The notes beneath the pieces were generated by a model, which saw nothing but the letters and a program-made list of their open reading frames with translations, made no database searches and was not told the DNA's origin. This document shows, piece after piece, positions 24,648-33,308 of a stretch of 64,000 nt of DNA (the stretch's first letter is position 1; each line of letters begins with the position of its first letter). The stretch comes from VGBO01 sp964453335 (lineage in GTDB: Bacteria > Actinomycetota > Acidimicrobiia > Acidimicrobiales > CAIXPF01), in the NCBI GenBank assembly GCA_964453335.1, contig CAYVOK010000001.1:186001-250000 (forward strand), written 5' to 3'. Made by a program: the position numbers and the translations under genes.

Positions 24648-24897
24648 CATTTCTTTCTATTGCATTAAAAACATTTTCAATAGAAAGAACTTCGCCAATA
24701 TCTCTAGGATCTATTCTAGAAGGCAAGTCCAGCTTGTCTTCAACTTGATACAAAAAATCTATGCAATCGATGCTATCCATCCCATATTCAGTTACGGGAG
24801 CTTTAACATCGATCTTGGAAACTTCGGTATCTACCAAGTCTTCGAGTGATGCGTAAATAATTTTCTCAACTTCTAGACGATTCCTAGTAGCGTCCAT
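24634..24897 (-). CDS. Acyl carrier protein
   Basis: 87 residues, the normal ACP length. The phosphopantetheine attachment motif is GMDSIDCIDFL (Ser in D-S-I/L). The flanking helices (KIIYASLEDLV, LSIENVFNAIERNV) are acidic and ACP-like. It lies 12 bases after the RecA-like gene on the same strand. ACPs are rare in phages. Possible roles are acyl or aminoacyl carriage with the amidoligase next door, or interaction with host lipid synthesis. Confidence 0.85.
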   Translation of the reverse strand: MDATRNRLEVEKIIYASLEDLVDTEVSKIDVKAPVTEYGMDSIDCIDFLYQVEDKLDLPSRIDPRDIGEVLSIENVFNAIERNVKLV

Positions 24898-24909
24898 GCC
24901 TAAACCCCC

Positions 24910-26127
24910 TTACCCAAGGATACTGTCAATCTCATCATCATCGCTCTCTCCAGCATCAAAAGCTTCCACATCTGGAGAGTTCGTAGCATCAATAGCAGCT
25001 TTGAATGGCTCAAGATATTTCTCAACTTCATCTCTGGAAGTACCATCTATAAGCGCTGGGCAATCCAATAAGACTTCAATTGGCACATCATTTCTTTCCA
25101 TAGAAGATTTAAACTTATAATCTTCCTTTCCATCAGCATACTCTGGCTTCACTTTGAAGTTGCCAGCACCCAAAGCAGAAATACGATCTGCATCTAACAA
25201 AGCACCAAGAAGGCCACCAAGAGGATGAATGCCAGACTCAAAATAGAGAGGAATATTCTCAACTTCAATGAATGGACGGACACTCCGGTTCTTCTTATTC
25301 TGAATCTTGATATTAATCCCTATGGTCTTCTTCTTTGCTAATCCAGGAACTTTTTGTTCGATCTTCTTTTGTGTTTGTGTCCTGAACCTCAAAGAAGCAT
25401 AAAACGGCAAAGCGTTTCCGCCACCTGCTGTAGTTTCAGGGTTGCCATACATAACGCCTATCTTATCTCTTATTTGATTCATAATCACGACAGAAACATT
25501 GTTTTCTTCCATAATAGTATTGAGTTTTCTCAACTCTTTGCTACAAATCTTTGCTCTTTCGCCCGGTTGTTCATTGCCACCAACAATTTTTTTGAATTGC
25601 TCTTTTGTGAAATCATCTGGCAGTTCTGTTTCCCTGAACTCTCTAGCACAAGGACTAACAGAAATAGAATCATAAATTATAACAATTGGAGCTTCTGCGT
25701 ACTTCTTGTTTGTTCTAATATGTTCAATTGCACGATACATCACATGAAAACACTTCTCAAGTGTTTCTGGCGTATATCTTACAATCTTCTTAAGATCTGC
25801 GTGTGATGCCTTCTGGATAAAATCTTTGTTGATAGCATTTTCACTATCGATCAAAATAGGAACACCGCCAAGCTTTTGGCAACCAAATAACAAATTGGTT
25901 CCAAGAAGAGACTTGGAGCTTGCGCTTGGCCCATATATTTCTGTCAAACGACCACCGGGAATACCGCCAGTCATAAACTTGCCAGAACAACAATAATTAA
26001 TTGCTAGGTTACCCGTATCAATAAAATACTTGGAAGCTTTCTCGCCTTCCCCAACTACCTCACCACCAGTTTCGCTGGCAAGAGAGGCAAAAATATCATC
26101 ATCAGATTCTTTTTTCGACCGTGCCAT
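24910..26127 (-). CDS. UvsX/RecA-type recombinase
   Basis: 405 residues. Walker A is GPSASSKSLLG, the phage UvsX-type variant of GPESSGKT. Walker B region is PIVIIYDSISV, then QIRDKIGVMYGNPETTAGGGNALPFYAS, matching RecA L1/L2. The C-terminus is acidic (DAGESDDDEIDSILG) like gp32's. It catalyses strand exchange and works with gp32, UvsW and gp46/47 in recombination-dependent replication. Confidence 0.93.
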   Translation of the reverse strand: MARSKKESDDDIFASLASETGGEVVGEGEKASKYFIDTGNLAINYCCSGKFMTGGIPGGRLTEIYGPSASSKSLLGTNLLFGCQKLGGVPILIDSENAINKDFIQKASHADLKKIVRYTPETLEKCFHVMYRAIEHIRTNKKYAEAPIVIIYDSISVSPCAREFRETELPDDFTKEQFKKIVGGNEQPGERAKICSKELRKLNTIMEENNVSVVIMNQIRDKIGVMYGNPETTAGGGNALPFYASLRFRTQTQKKIEQKVPGLAKKKTIGINIKIQNKKNRSVRPFIEVENIPLYFESGIHPLGGLLGALLDADRISALGAGNFKVKPEYADGKEDYKFKSSMERNDVPIEVLLDCPALIDGTSRDEVEKYLEPFKAAIDATNSPDVEAFDAGESDDDEIDSILG

Positions 26128-26172
26128 ATCATATCTCCTTTAAAAACTATTCTACAACTTTGTTTTTGCAAA

Positions 26173-26481
26173 TCAACTAAAATTTTCAATCCGCACAGTT
26201 TTCACTTTTAGAAATTTTAAATTATTTTTAAAAAATTTCTTAAAGTTACAAGAAGGGGATACATTCTCGCCCCTCAATGTGTAAGAATACCAACTTAGAT
26301 TATCATCTCCAACATACTTCCATTCATCAACTTTGGTATGTTTTGCACTATGATTTGATGATAATACAAAATGACTTCCATCATCAAAAATCAATATCAC
26401 TTGATTGTCGTATGTTTTAACAGCCCTGTGTATGGGCCTTGTAATTATAGGGTTTTGAAACAATTCGCTTCGCTTGACCAT
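26173..26481 (-). CDS. Hypothetical protein, 102 aa
   Basis: Small basic, beta-rich protein (AVKTYDNQVILIFDDGSHFVLSSNHSAKHTKVDEWKYVGD) between gp32 and RecA. No family recognised. Confidence 0.55.
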   Translation of the reverse strand: MVKRSELFQNPIITRPIHRAVKTYDNQVILIFDDGSHFVLSSNHSAKHTKVDEWKYVGDDNLSWYSYTLRGENVSPSCNFKKFFKNNLKFLKVKTVRIENFS

Positions 26482-26503
26482 TTAACATTCATCCATAAAA
26501 AAA

Positions 26504-26527
26504 GGGAGAGATCTTTCGATCTCTCCC
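26504..26527 (-). terminator. Intrinsic terminator after gp32-like gene
   Basis: GGGAGAGATC / GATCTCTCCC, 10 bp with a GAAA tetraloop on the minus strand, then seven T residues. Confidence 0.92.
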
Positions 26528-26545
26528 TCAACTGATCAATTAAAA

Positions 26546-27490
26546 TCATCCAAGATTATCAAGTACATTACTCAAGTCTGCATCCATATCAAGACCCATG
26601 CTCTCGATATCTGGCTGCTTGGGTTGAGAAGGTGCCTTTTGAGAAGCAGCAGCAGGTTTTGCTTGTGCTGGCGCAGCAGCTTGCTCCCAAGGAGGAACAC
26701 CATCGGAACCACCTGACTTAAACTCACGAAGAGCTTCAATCAGTTGCTCCCTAGGACGAATATCACGAAGAGCTTCCAAATCGTGCAGATTTGCAAGCCA
26801 CAACTTGATCTCTTCCTCGCTGCCAAGAGGACTGACATCCTCAAACACAGATTGAGCATAGTTGGGATACTCGAAGCCACCATTTCCTTTGGAAATGTTC
26901 TTAACGAGCTTGAAATCCCTACCAGTCAAAGGATGAAGAATGTTGCCAAGCTTACGAATGCCAGTAGTTTCATTACCAGCAATGTTATCAGCAATAATTG
27001 TTTGCACAACCTTGCCACAACTATAAATCAAAGGACCAACATTCTTCTCAGTTACATTGTTGCGAGTGTAAGTACGAACAACGCAGTTCCAGTAATAACG
27101 CTCGTTAGGCTTTAGGAGCCTAGCTTCGTTTTGGGTGCGCTGCTGTTCCTCGCCACTTTGGTTGTTAGAAACCTTCCACAATCGGCCATATTCTTGGCAG
27201 ATTGGACAATCGTCCTTGGGATTACCACTAGCGTTAATCCACATAGGCCCCTTTGGGGTCTTGGTGCGGATTCGACTGCAATGGTAACTAGCAGTACCAA
27301 GTCGGTGAAGTCGGGTAGCTACAAAGTTAGCTTTGCCCTTGAGTGCTGGCAAAAGGCGCAAGAGAAGGAAGCCTTTGCCTTCGGGCATCTTGACATAAGA
27401 GTCCATTACCCGGTTGGACTTTTGGTTAGAGGAAGAGTCTGCAGCCATCTCTTCTTCATTGAAATCAGCAATACCGTAATCGTTTGACAT
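26546..27490 (-). CDS. gp32-like single-stranded DNA-binding protein
   Basis: 314 residues. The core holds a zinc-ribbon-like segment, YHCSRIRTKTPKG then CPICQEYGRLWK, as in the T4 gp32 core. The C-terminus is a Pro/Ala linker followed by an acidic tail (DIESMGLDMDADLSNVLDNLG) used by SSBs to bind partners. Shine-Dalgarno AAGGAG. Strongly expressed replication protein, consistent with its own terminator. Confidence 0.88.
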   Translation of the reverse strand: MSNDYGIADFNEEEMAADSSSNQKSNRVMDSYVKMPEGKGFLLLRLLPALKGKANFVATRLHRLGTASYHCSRIRTKTPKGPMWINASGNPKDDCPICQEYGRLWKVSNNQSGEEQQRTQNEARLLKPNERYYWNCVVRTYTRNNVTEKNVGPLIYSCGKVVQTIIADNIAGNETTGIRKLGNILHPLTGRDFKLVKNISKGNGGFEYPNYAQSVFEDVSPLGSEEEIKLWLANLHDLEALRDIRPREQLIEALREFKSGGSDGVPPWEQAAAPAQAKPAAASQKAPSQPKQPDIESMGLDMDADLSNVLDNLG

Positions 27491-27588
27491 GATCGTAACT
27501 CCTTGTAAAATAAAGTAACTAAAGTAACAAAAGGTTGTCTAGAGCACTTTGCCCTCGACTATGTATCTATTATACGGATGGAAGAAAA

Positions 27589-27993
27589 TTATTCCACCGA
27601 AGTGTCAGAATTTTTTGTTTCTGCTTGATTTTCAGGAGAAGCTTCTTGAGAAGCTTCAGGCTGTGCAGCCTTGGCTTCAACAAGTTTTTGTGCCTTTTCA
27701 AGTTGCTCCCTCAATTCTTGAAGGGCAGCAGCCTTCTTATAATCTTCAACATCATGAGCTTCATTAATAGCTTCTAGCATCTTATAGCTATCAGCTATCT
27801 TTTGCTTTACCTGCTCTTCTGTTAGTCCGAAATTTTGTTTTTGAGCAAACTCCCTCTCTAATGCTTCCTCTCGCTCACGCTCAAGTCGCCTTTCCTTCCT
27901 CAAAAAAACTCTGGATTCTGCTATCCTCTTTTTGACAGCTTTCTCTCTGGCTTTTCTTTTTTCGAAATGCTTCTTCGTATCTTTCTTACTCAT
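27589..27993 (-). CDS. Coiled-coil hypothetical protein, 134 aa
   Basis: Very basic N-terminal half (SKKDTKKHFEKRKAREKAVKKR) followed by a long Glu/Lys/Arg helix that should form a coiled coil, then an Ala/Glu-rich tail. No family. Position upstream of gp32. Confidence 0.6.
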   Translation of the reverse strand: MSKKDTKKHFEKRKAREKAVKKRIAESRVFLRKERRLEREREEALEREFAQKQNFGLTEEQVKQKIADSYKMLEAINEAHDVEDYKKAAALQELREQLEKAQKLVEAKAAQPEASQEASPENQAETKNSDTSVE

Positions 27994-28035
27994 AGTACAC
28001 TCCTGAAACGACCGTTTCTAACACCTGCTACCTAC

Positions 28036-28800
28036 TCATCGCAACTTTGGAACATCACCTTTAATTACACCACTCCAATTCAACGTATTATCTGATAATC
28101 CGCTTTTAGATTCGCTAAACCCAGCTTCATTATCTCCTATTAAATTTGTATCAACGACCGCAAACAATTCGTCAGAAACATTAACAGGATTATTCAAATC
28201 ATCCAAAGTTTCAATCAACATTCCTATTCCTGACGGTGATATACGCTCTCTATAAACAGGATATTTTTTGCCTGGTGTGAATTTATAAGGAAATTTTGCT
28301 CTTTCTTTTGGATTGATAGGATCAAATACTACCATTTTAATTACTTTACGAGGCTTAGGAGATGCTGGAGCAATATTAGGCTGAGATCTAATAGGAGGCG
28401 CAAGATTCACAGGCTCTTGTACTTGTTGTGTTACAGAAGGTAAAGCCAAATTTGTTTGGCAAGCTACACTAGTATTTACATGTATTTGTTCAGTATGCTC
28501 CTCAATATCAATATCTTCCAACGTTCCCGTCTTGGGAGAAAATCTTTTATTTTTAATAATCAAATCCATTTTGTTTTGTTTGAAACTTATTTTCTTTTTA
28601 GCAAATTCATAAATTTCAACATCGTATATCCATATATCTCTTCTGGCCATCTGTTGATATATGTTTACAGCAAGCTTGTCTAAGCTATAATCTTCTTGGG
28701 TTTTGCCATAAATCTTCTTCAAAGTGAGCGGATTTTCCTTATCGTAGTCACCGGAATCTTCCAGTCTTTCATAATATTTGTAAACAACTTCAAAACTCAT
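28036..28800 (-). CDS. Hypothetical protein, 254 aa
   Basis: Two folded parts joined by a Pro/Gln-rich linker (PSVTQQVQEPVNLAPPIRSQP): an N-terminal helical region (YERLEDSGDYDKENPLTLKKIYGK) and a beta-rich C-terminal domain (FTPGKKYPVYRERISPSGIGMLIETLDD). Not recognised. Confidence 0.6.
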   Translation of the reverse strand: MSFEVVYKYYERLEDSGDYDKENPLTLKKIYGKTQEDYSLDKLAVNIYQQMARRDIWIYDVEIYEFAKKKISFKQNKMDLIIKNKRFSPKTGTLEDIDIEEHTEQIHVNTSVACQTNLALPSVTQQVQEPVNLAPPIRSQPNIAPASPKPRKVIKMVVFDPINPKERAKFPYKFTPGKKYPVYRERISPSGIGMLIETLDDLNNPVNVSDELFAVVDTNLIGDNEAGFSESKSGLSDNTLNWSGVIKGDVPKLR

Positions 28801-28817
28801 TTTGCTACCGCCAGTAA

Positions 28818-29396
28818 TTAGTTGAAATCTTCCTTATTATATTCTAGAATGTTCACTCCAGCTTTTTCAAAAAGATATCTGCTACCAATAGAATAATCTT
28901 TTGGCTCTTTAAAACAATGAACTTCTTTTATGCCAGAATTAATAATTATTTTAGTACATTCAATACATGGCAAAGGACACCAGCAAAACATAGTGCAACC
29001 ATATAGATTTTGACTTGCATTTACAATACAATTTACTTCTGCGTGAGCACAGCTACATAACTCAAGCCTTTTGCCAGATTCTGCGCCAATCAATTTTCTA
29101 GGACAAGTTTTACAACCGGCAAATTTATTGATAAATTCTTCTTTAGTACTGATATCTTTCGATATGCAAGATTTTTCATCTTCAGTAAGTTGTGGCCAAA
29201 CAATATTTTCCAAATGTTCTGCTGAGTCGCAATGAGGAGTTTGCCTAGGAGGACCATTGTACCCAGTTGCTACTATTTTATTTATTTTTGTATCAACAAC
29301 TATGGCTCCAATCTTTCTTGAATAGCATGGATTTGACTCTTCACCAAATAATTTGGCTAGTCTTAAATACTTTCTAACAAATTTATCACTCAACAT
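28818..29396 (-). CDS. dCMP deaminase
   Basis: 192 residues with the zinc-deaminase motifs CAHAEVNCI (His and catalytic Glu) and PLPCIECTKII (PCxxC), and an insertion with extra Cys/His (PHCDSAEH, GCKTCPRK) seen in phage dCMP deaminases. It makes dUMP for ThyX. The start is the ATG at 29396, overlapping the stop of the sigma-like gene (TGATG). Confidence 0.93.
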   Translation of the reverse strand: MLSDKFVRKYLRLAKLFGEESNPCYSRKIGAIVVDTKINKIVATGYNGPPRQTPHCDSAEHLENIVWPQLTEDEKSCISKDISTKEEFINKFAGCKTCPRKLIGAESGKRLELCSCAHAEVNCIVNASQNLYGCTMFCWCPLPCIECTKIIINSGIKEVHCFKEPKDYSIGSRYLFEKAGVNILEYNKEDFN

Positions 29397-30268
29397 CAAA
29401 CAACCTCAAACTCGTTGTACCTTTTTGCAAATCTAGTATTAACTATATTAAAATTATAACCAAGTCTAGTCAGAGACAAGTAAACTTTTCTCTGTATCAT
29501 CATTAATTTATTATGCACTCCTTGTCTGGAAATGGTGTTGCCATCTTTTCCAGTGTTTGTATATTTCTTTCTATATGTTTTATTCCAATCATTATTTAAT
29601 CCATCTCTATTCATGTATTCCATTAATAAAAATGTTTCATCTTCTTTTAAATTTGAGTCCTGAATAGCTTTCATGAATAAATAGTTCGTTTCAACTTGTT
29701 CAAGATTGCCTGAAGGATCGTCATAAACAGGACATATTTCAGAAAAACTACCAGAGTTTGAGCCATCAAAAATATCTGACTCTAGTCTTTCCAACCTTCT
29801 TTTCAGTCGATTGCGATATTGATGTAATTTTGATCTCTCGCCTTTCAAACGCAGAGAAACACCATTAAAACAATATGTTATAAATTTTACATTTGATTCA
29901 TGGCTTCTATAACTCCATATAGATTGCCTCAAGGTATGAAGGCCAATTTCTTTATAATACTCATCTAAATCGGCATCAACTGATAGTTTTTTCATTATGT
30001 GTATAATTAAATAATAATATTGTTTTATTATTTCGTTTTCTACTTCCAAAGCATAAAACATAGTCTTGCAGTCTTGAATAAACAATTGTCTTTTATTTTT
30101 ACTAAGCCTTCTACTGAATTTACTTTTATTTTTATATAATCCGATTGCGCTTGCAAGGAAGTTGTTTTTTTGAAATTTAAAATGTAACGACCATTTATAA
30201 AGTAAGTCATTTGCTTGGCGCAGTTTTTCAAGACTATACAGCGGATTTGAATCTTCAATACTTTTCAT
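29396..30268 (-). CDS. Sigma-70-family-like protein
   Basis: 290 residues. A region 2-like segment (ADLDEYYKEIGLHTLRQSIWSYRSHESNVKFITYCFNGV) and a C-terminal helix-turn-helix (GNTISRQGVHNKLMMIQRKVY) with sigma region 4 character. It could be a middle or accessory sigma factor. The similarity is by pattern only. Confidence 0.55.
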   Translation of the reverse strand: MKSIEDSNPLYSLEKLRQANDLLYKWSLHFKFQKNNFLASAIGLYKNKSKFSRRLSKNKRQLFIQDCKTMFYALEVENEIIKQYYYLIIHIMKKLSVDADLDEYYKEIGLHTLRQSIWSYRSHESNVKFITYCFNGVSLRLKGERSKLHQYRNRLKRRLERLESDIFDGSNSGSFSEICPVYDDPSGNLEQVETNYLFMKAIQDSNLKEDETFLLMEYMNRDGLNNDWNKTYRKKYTNTGKDGNTISRQGVHNKLMMIQRKVYLSLTRLGYNFNIVNTRFAKRYNEFEVV

Positions 30269-30294
30269 AGCTAATTCCTTTAGACTTATAGTAA

Positions 30295-30807
30295 CTATAC
30301 AATTTGTTTGGTGCGAATACGAGATCTATTTGAGATATCTTTGTCACGCATCAAATTAAATTTTTCCTTAGTATACCAAATTTCATTCCCATTATCGGCG
30401 TTATATTTAAAAAATACCAAACCAAGAACAGGATCTATATCACCTCTTCTGCGACGAATTTGAAGATTAGCCATTCTTTCTTTTTTGACAAATTTCATGC
30501 GTTCAACATAAACAACCTTCATCTGCCTTCTTTTTTCCTTATATTTATCTAATTGTTCTTTTGTGCCCCAAATAGGGCTAAGGTTGCCAGACTTACGAAT
30601 AAAATATAATCCATTTTCTGGATTATATTGGCCAATCTTATATTTTTTATTTTCTGGCAAACTTCTATATTGTGATCGGCGCTTTTCCATGTAATCTTTA
30701 CGCCACTTTTCAATATGGTTCCATTCCTCTTGGGTGCCCCAAATTTCTTTACCTCTTCGTTTGCGAAGATAGACCATCCCATCTTCCCTGACAGTTCCTC
30801 GCTTCAT
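30295..30807 (-). CDS. Basic protein with three IWGTKEQ repeats
   Basis: 170 residues, highly Arg/Lys-rich. Three copies of a roughly 55-residue unit are visible: DGMVYLRKRRGKEIWGTQEE, NGLYFIRKSGNLSPIWGTKE and LGLVFFKYNADNGNEIWYTK. Likely nucleic-acid-binding. Family not recognised. Confidence 0.6.
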   Translation of the reverse strand: MKRGTVREDGMVYLRKRRGKEIWGTQEEWNHIEKWRKDYMEKRRSQYRSLPENKKYKIGQYNPENGLYFIRKSGNLSPIWGTKEQLDKYKEKRRQMKVVYVERMKFVKKERMANLQIRRRRGDIDPVLGLVFFKYNADNGNEIWYTKEKFNLMRDKDISNRSRIRTKQIV

Positions 30808-30817
30808 TTCGATCTCC

Positions 30818-31252
30818 TTAGAATCCGTGTGATACTATATCTGCGTTGAGTTTATCCATCTCTTTTCGTAACATATGACCACGATTATGTGCATCTTCAC
30901 GAGCGCTATTCAAGGCGCTCAAATGTGCATATATTCTGTCTTTAGTATACTTCGCATTTATAATCCTTTCTCGCAATGCAGAAACTTCTATATCTCCTTC
31001 TGCATACAATTCCGATGTCTTGTCACTTTTTCCAGCTTCCTTGAACTCCTTGAATTTCTCAATATACTTTTGCTTATACGAGTGCTCCAACAAAGTATAT
31101 TGCCTATTTGCTTCCGCATGAGCAACGCCTATGTAATCAATTATTCCAGAAACATTTTCAAAGAACTTGTTCAAAGTTCCATCGGTAAACTTTAGATTTT
31201 GTGGGTCCAAAACAAACTTTTGCTCCCCAATCACAAACTCTTCACTCTGCAT
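30818..31252 (-). CDS. Helical hypothetical protein, 144 aa
   Basis: I use the ATG at 31252 because GAGGAGG lies 6-7 bases upstream; it overlaps the helicase end by 11 bases. Mostly helical (HAEANRQYTLLEHSYKQKYIEKFKEFKEAG). Its place directly after the replicative helicase suggests a loader or primase-helper role, but nothing in the sequence proves it. Confidence 0.6.
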   Translation of the reverse strand: MQSEEFVIGEQKFVLDPQNLKFTDGTLNKFFENVSGIIDYIGVAHAEANRQYTLLEHSYKQKYIEKFKEFKEAGKSDKTSELYAEGDIEVSALRERIINAKYTKDRIYAHLSALNSAREDAHNRGHMLRKEMDKLNADIVSHGF

Positions 31253-32747
31253 AATCAACCTCCTCTTCTTTAGATTCTTTTTTCTTTGAGCCTTGCCGTC
31301 CATCAACATTTGCAACGTCTGCTTTTTGATTGTGTACGTTATGCAAAGCTATTCTATATTCGCCTTCTGAACATTCATTAATATCTAATGTTTCCTTATC
31401 ATACTTTACTGGAAATGCAAATTTTGCTTTTCCATTACGATGTTTGACAACAAATATTCTACCATACCCTGCTGTTGTCTCATCGTTGGTCTGATTTATA
31501 CTCCACAAACCATCTAAGGGTTTCACTTGGTCGAAAGAACCACCAATACTATTTTCATCAATGTACTCCTCCATAGTATGGCTTGCAGCCAGCTTATTTG
31601 GCTGAATTGCCACATAAACACACATCTGATGTATTATTGCAAGACCTCTTAAATCCCTCATGATTCTATACTTAGATTCCCATGTTGATATACCAGGAAC
31701 ATCTTTCATTTCACCAGGATAATCTACAATCAATAAATCGGGTTTGAAACCACTTATCATAATTTGTTCTAAGTAAGATCTTATTCCAGCTATATCTAAA
31801 GTACCCGATGGAAATTGCTTAATAATAAAACGATTCTTATCTACAAATTCTCTGGTATTGATGTCTATTAAATCTTCAATTTCTTTTTTGTGTTTTGCAA
31901 GATGAGCATGAGGCACCATAGCAAACTGGCTGGTAAACCTTCTTGCGATAGACATGCAGTCCATTTCTAAAGAAAGATACACAACCTTTTTACCCATCTT
32001 TATATTTTCTACAGCACTTTTGACAAGGCAAAGAGACTTGCCCTTGCCTGGAAGACCTATGAAAGAATATAGTTCCCCTCTTCTGCAACCACCGAAAGAC
32101 AAGCTATCATCTATCTTTGAAAACCCAGATGTAAACTTATCTTCTGGCCTAACATCCTTATCCAAGTCTGCAAAAATGTCATTTATATTATTGAAATATT
32201 CAAAACCTATCTCAAAATTTTTATTAACATTCAATGCATTTTGAAACCTTTCGCAGATGACAGTCCATGTAGCTTCCTCTTCTGGATTGTTGGTTTTTAA
32301 ATCCTTTTGCGATAAATCCATAGCAATTCGCAAGGCTTGCATTTTGGCAAATGCAAGTAGCTTATCTAAAAGCGCAGGTTTTATTTCTGATGGAGGAATA
32401 AAAGATTCATATATGTTTTCTATTTCATTTTTATAGTACAATTTAACCGCATCAGATCTGCCTTTTATCTTTTCAAAAATCAAATGTTTCATGAACTCTT
32501 TGTCTGGCATCGTTTTGTAATTGTCAAAATACGAATACAAAACGGTAGCTATTTCGACATGAGCATCATTGGAAAAATATTCTGGTACTATTAAAGCTCT
32601 AGCTTGAACCAAGAAAAAGCTATCTGTCAAAATGAGAGCTAATATTCTTCTCTGAAAATTATCATCCCACTTAAACTTTATTTTCTGGGTATCGTTGCTT
32701 ATGAGCGACTTGAGTGTTTGCTTTTCATCGTCACTCAAATCGCTCAC
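31242..32747 (-). CDS. DnaB/gp41-type replicative DNA helicase
   Basis: 501 residues with GTG start and GGGTGA upstream. N-terminal helical domain, then a RecA-type ATPase: Walker A IGLPGKGKSLCL, then VVYLSLEMDCMSIARR, Walker B PDLLIVDYPGEM, and the C-terminal YGRIFVVKHRNGKAKFAFPVKYD arginine-containing block. Hexameric helicase unwinding the fork. Confidence 0.9.
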   Translation of the reverse strand: MSDLSDDEKQTLKSLISNDTQKIKFKWDDNFQRRILALILTDSFFLVQARALIVPEYFSNDAHVEIATVLYSYFDNYKTMPDKEFMKHLIFEKIKGRSDAVKLYYKNEIENIYESFIPPSEIKPALLDKLLAFAKMQALRIAMDLSQKDLKTNNPEEEATWTVICERFQNALNVNKNFEIGFEYFNNINDIFADLDKDVRPEDKFTSGFSKIDDSLSFGGCRRGELYSFIGLPGKGKSLCLVKSAVENIKMGKKVVYLSLEMDCMSIARRFTSQFAMVPHAHLAKHKKEIEDLIDINTREFVDKNRFIIKQFPSGTLDIAGIRSYLEQIMISGFKPDLLIVDYPGEMKDVPGISTWESKYRIMRDLRGLAIIHQMCVYVAIQPNKLAASHTMEEYIDENSIGGSFDQVKPLDGLWSINQTNDETTAGYGRIFVVKHRNGKAKFAFPVKYDKETLDINECSEGEYRIALHNVHNQKADVANVDGRQGSKKKESKEEEVDYAE

Positions 32748-32750
32748 TTT

Positions 32751-33308
32751 TCACCCATCTACTAAATAGTCGTGATCAGACAAGCTTACCTGACCACCTC
32801 TTAATGGTTTTTCTCTTGTAATCTTTTTACCTAAATTTCTTTGACAATTCCAGACGATTTGTTTGCAATATGTTGAAAATTTCAAATCAAATTGTAATGA
32901 CCTAGACTTATCAGGTCTTTCATTGTTTTTTAAAAAACTATTACATATTTTTTCAAGAACAATTTCTTGATAATCGCCAAACGTTTGTCTGTTCGCTCCA
33001 TGCCTTGTTCTGTTCTTCCATAAGTTTATTAATTCTTGCAAAATCATTTTAGAAACTTTATCTAATTTTTTACTAAGTAGAGCTTCAAAACAAGAATTCA
33101 AAAAAATTTGTCTTTTGTAATAGCTTCCAGCCCTTAAAACCGCCAACATCAATTCTTGTTGAAAATCATCAAGATCATATTGGTGATTGTTATTGCAATT
33201 TTTTCTAGTTAATTGCCAAGCCGCATAATAACAAAGCTGACCAAACTTTTTTTCTAATCTTGTATACTCATCGGATGTTATAGGAAAGTTTTTATATATA
33301 GAACTCAT
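32751..33308 (-). CDS. Sigma-factor-like hypothetical protein, 185 aa
   Basis: Contains YDLDDFQQELMLAVLRAG and LQFDLKFSTYCKQIVWNCQRNLGKKI, which resemble sigma region 2 (DDxxQE..LA and F.TY....). The N-terminal and middle parts are helical. It overlaps the polymerase gene by 4 bases. Function uncertain; could be a divergent sigma factor. Confidence 0.45.
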   Translation of the reverse strand: MSSIYKNFPITSDEYTRLEKKFGQLCYYAAWQLTRKNCNNNHQYDLDDFQQELMLAVLRAGSYYKRQIFLNSCFEALLSKKLDKVSKMILQELINLWKNRTRHGANRQTFGDYQEIVLEKICNSFLKNNERPDKSRSLQFDLKFSTYCKQIVWNCQRNLGKKITREKPLRGGQVSLSDHDYLVDG

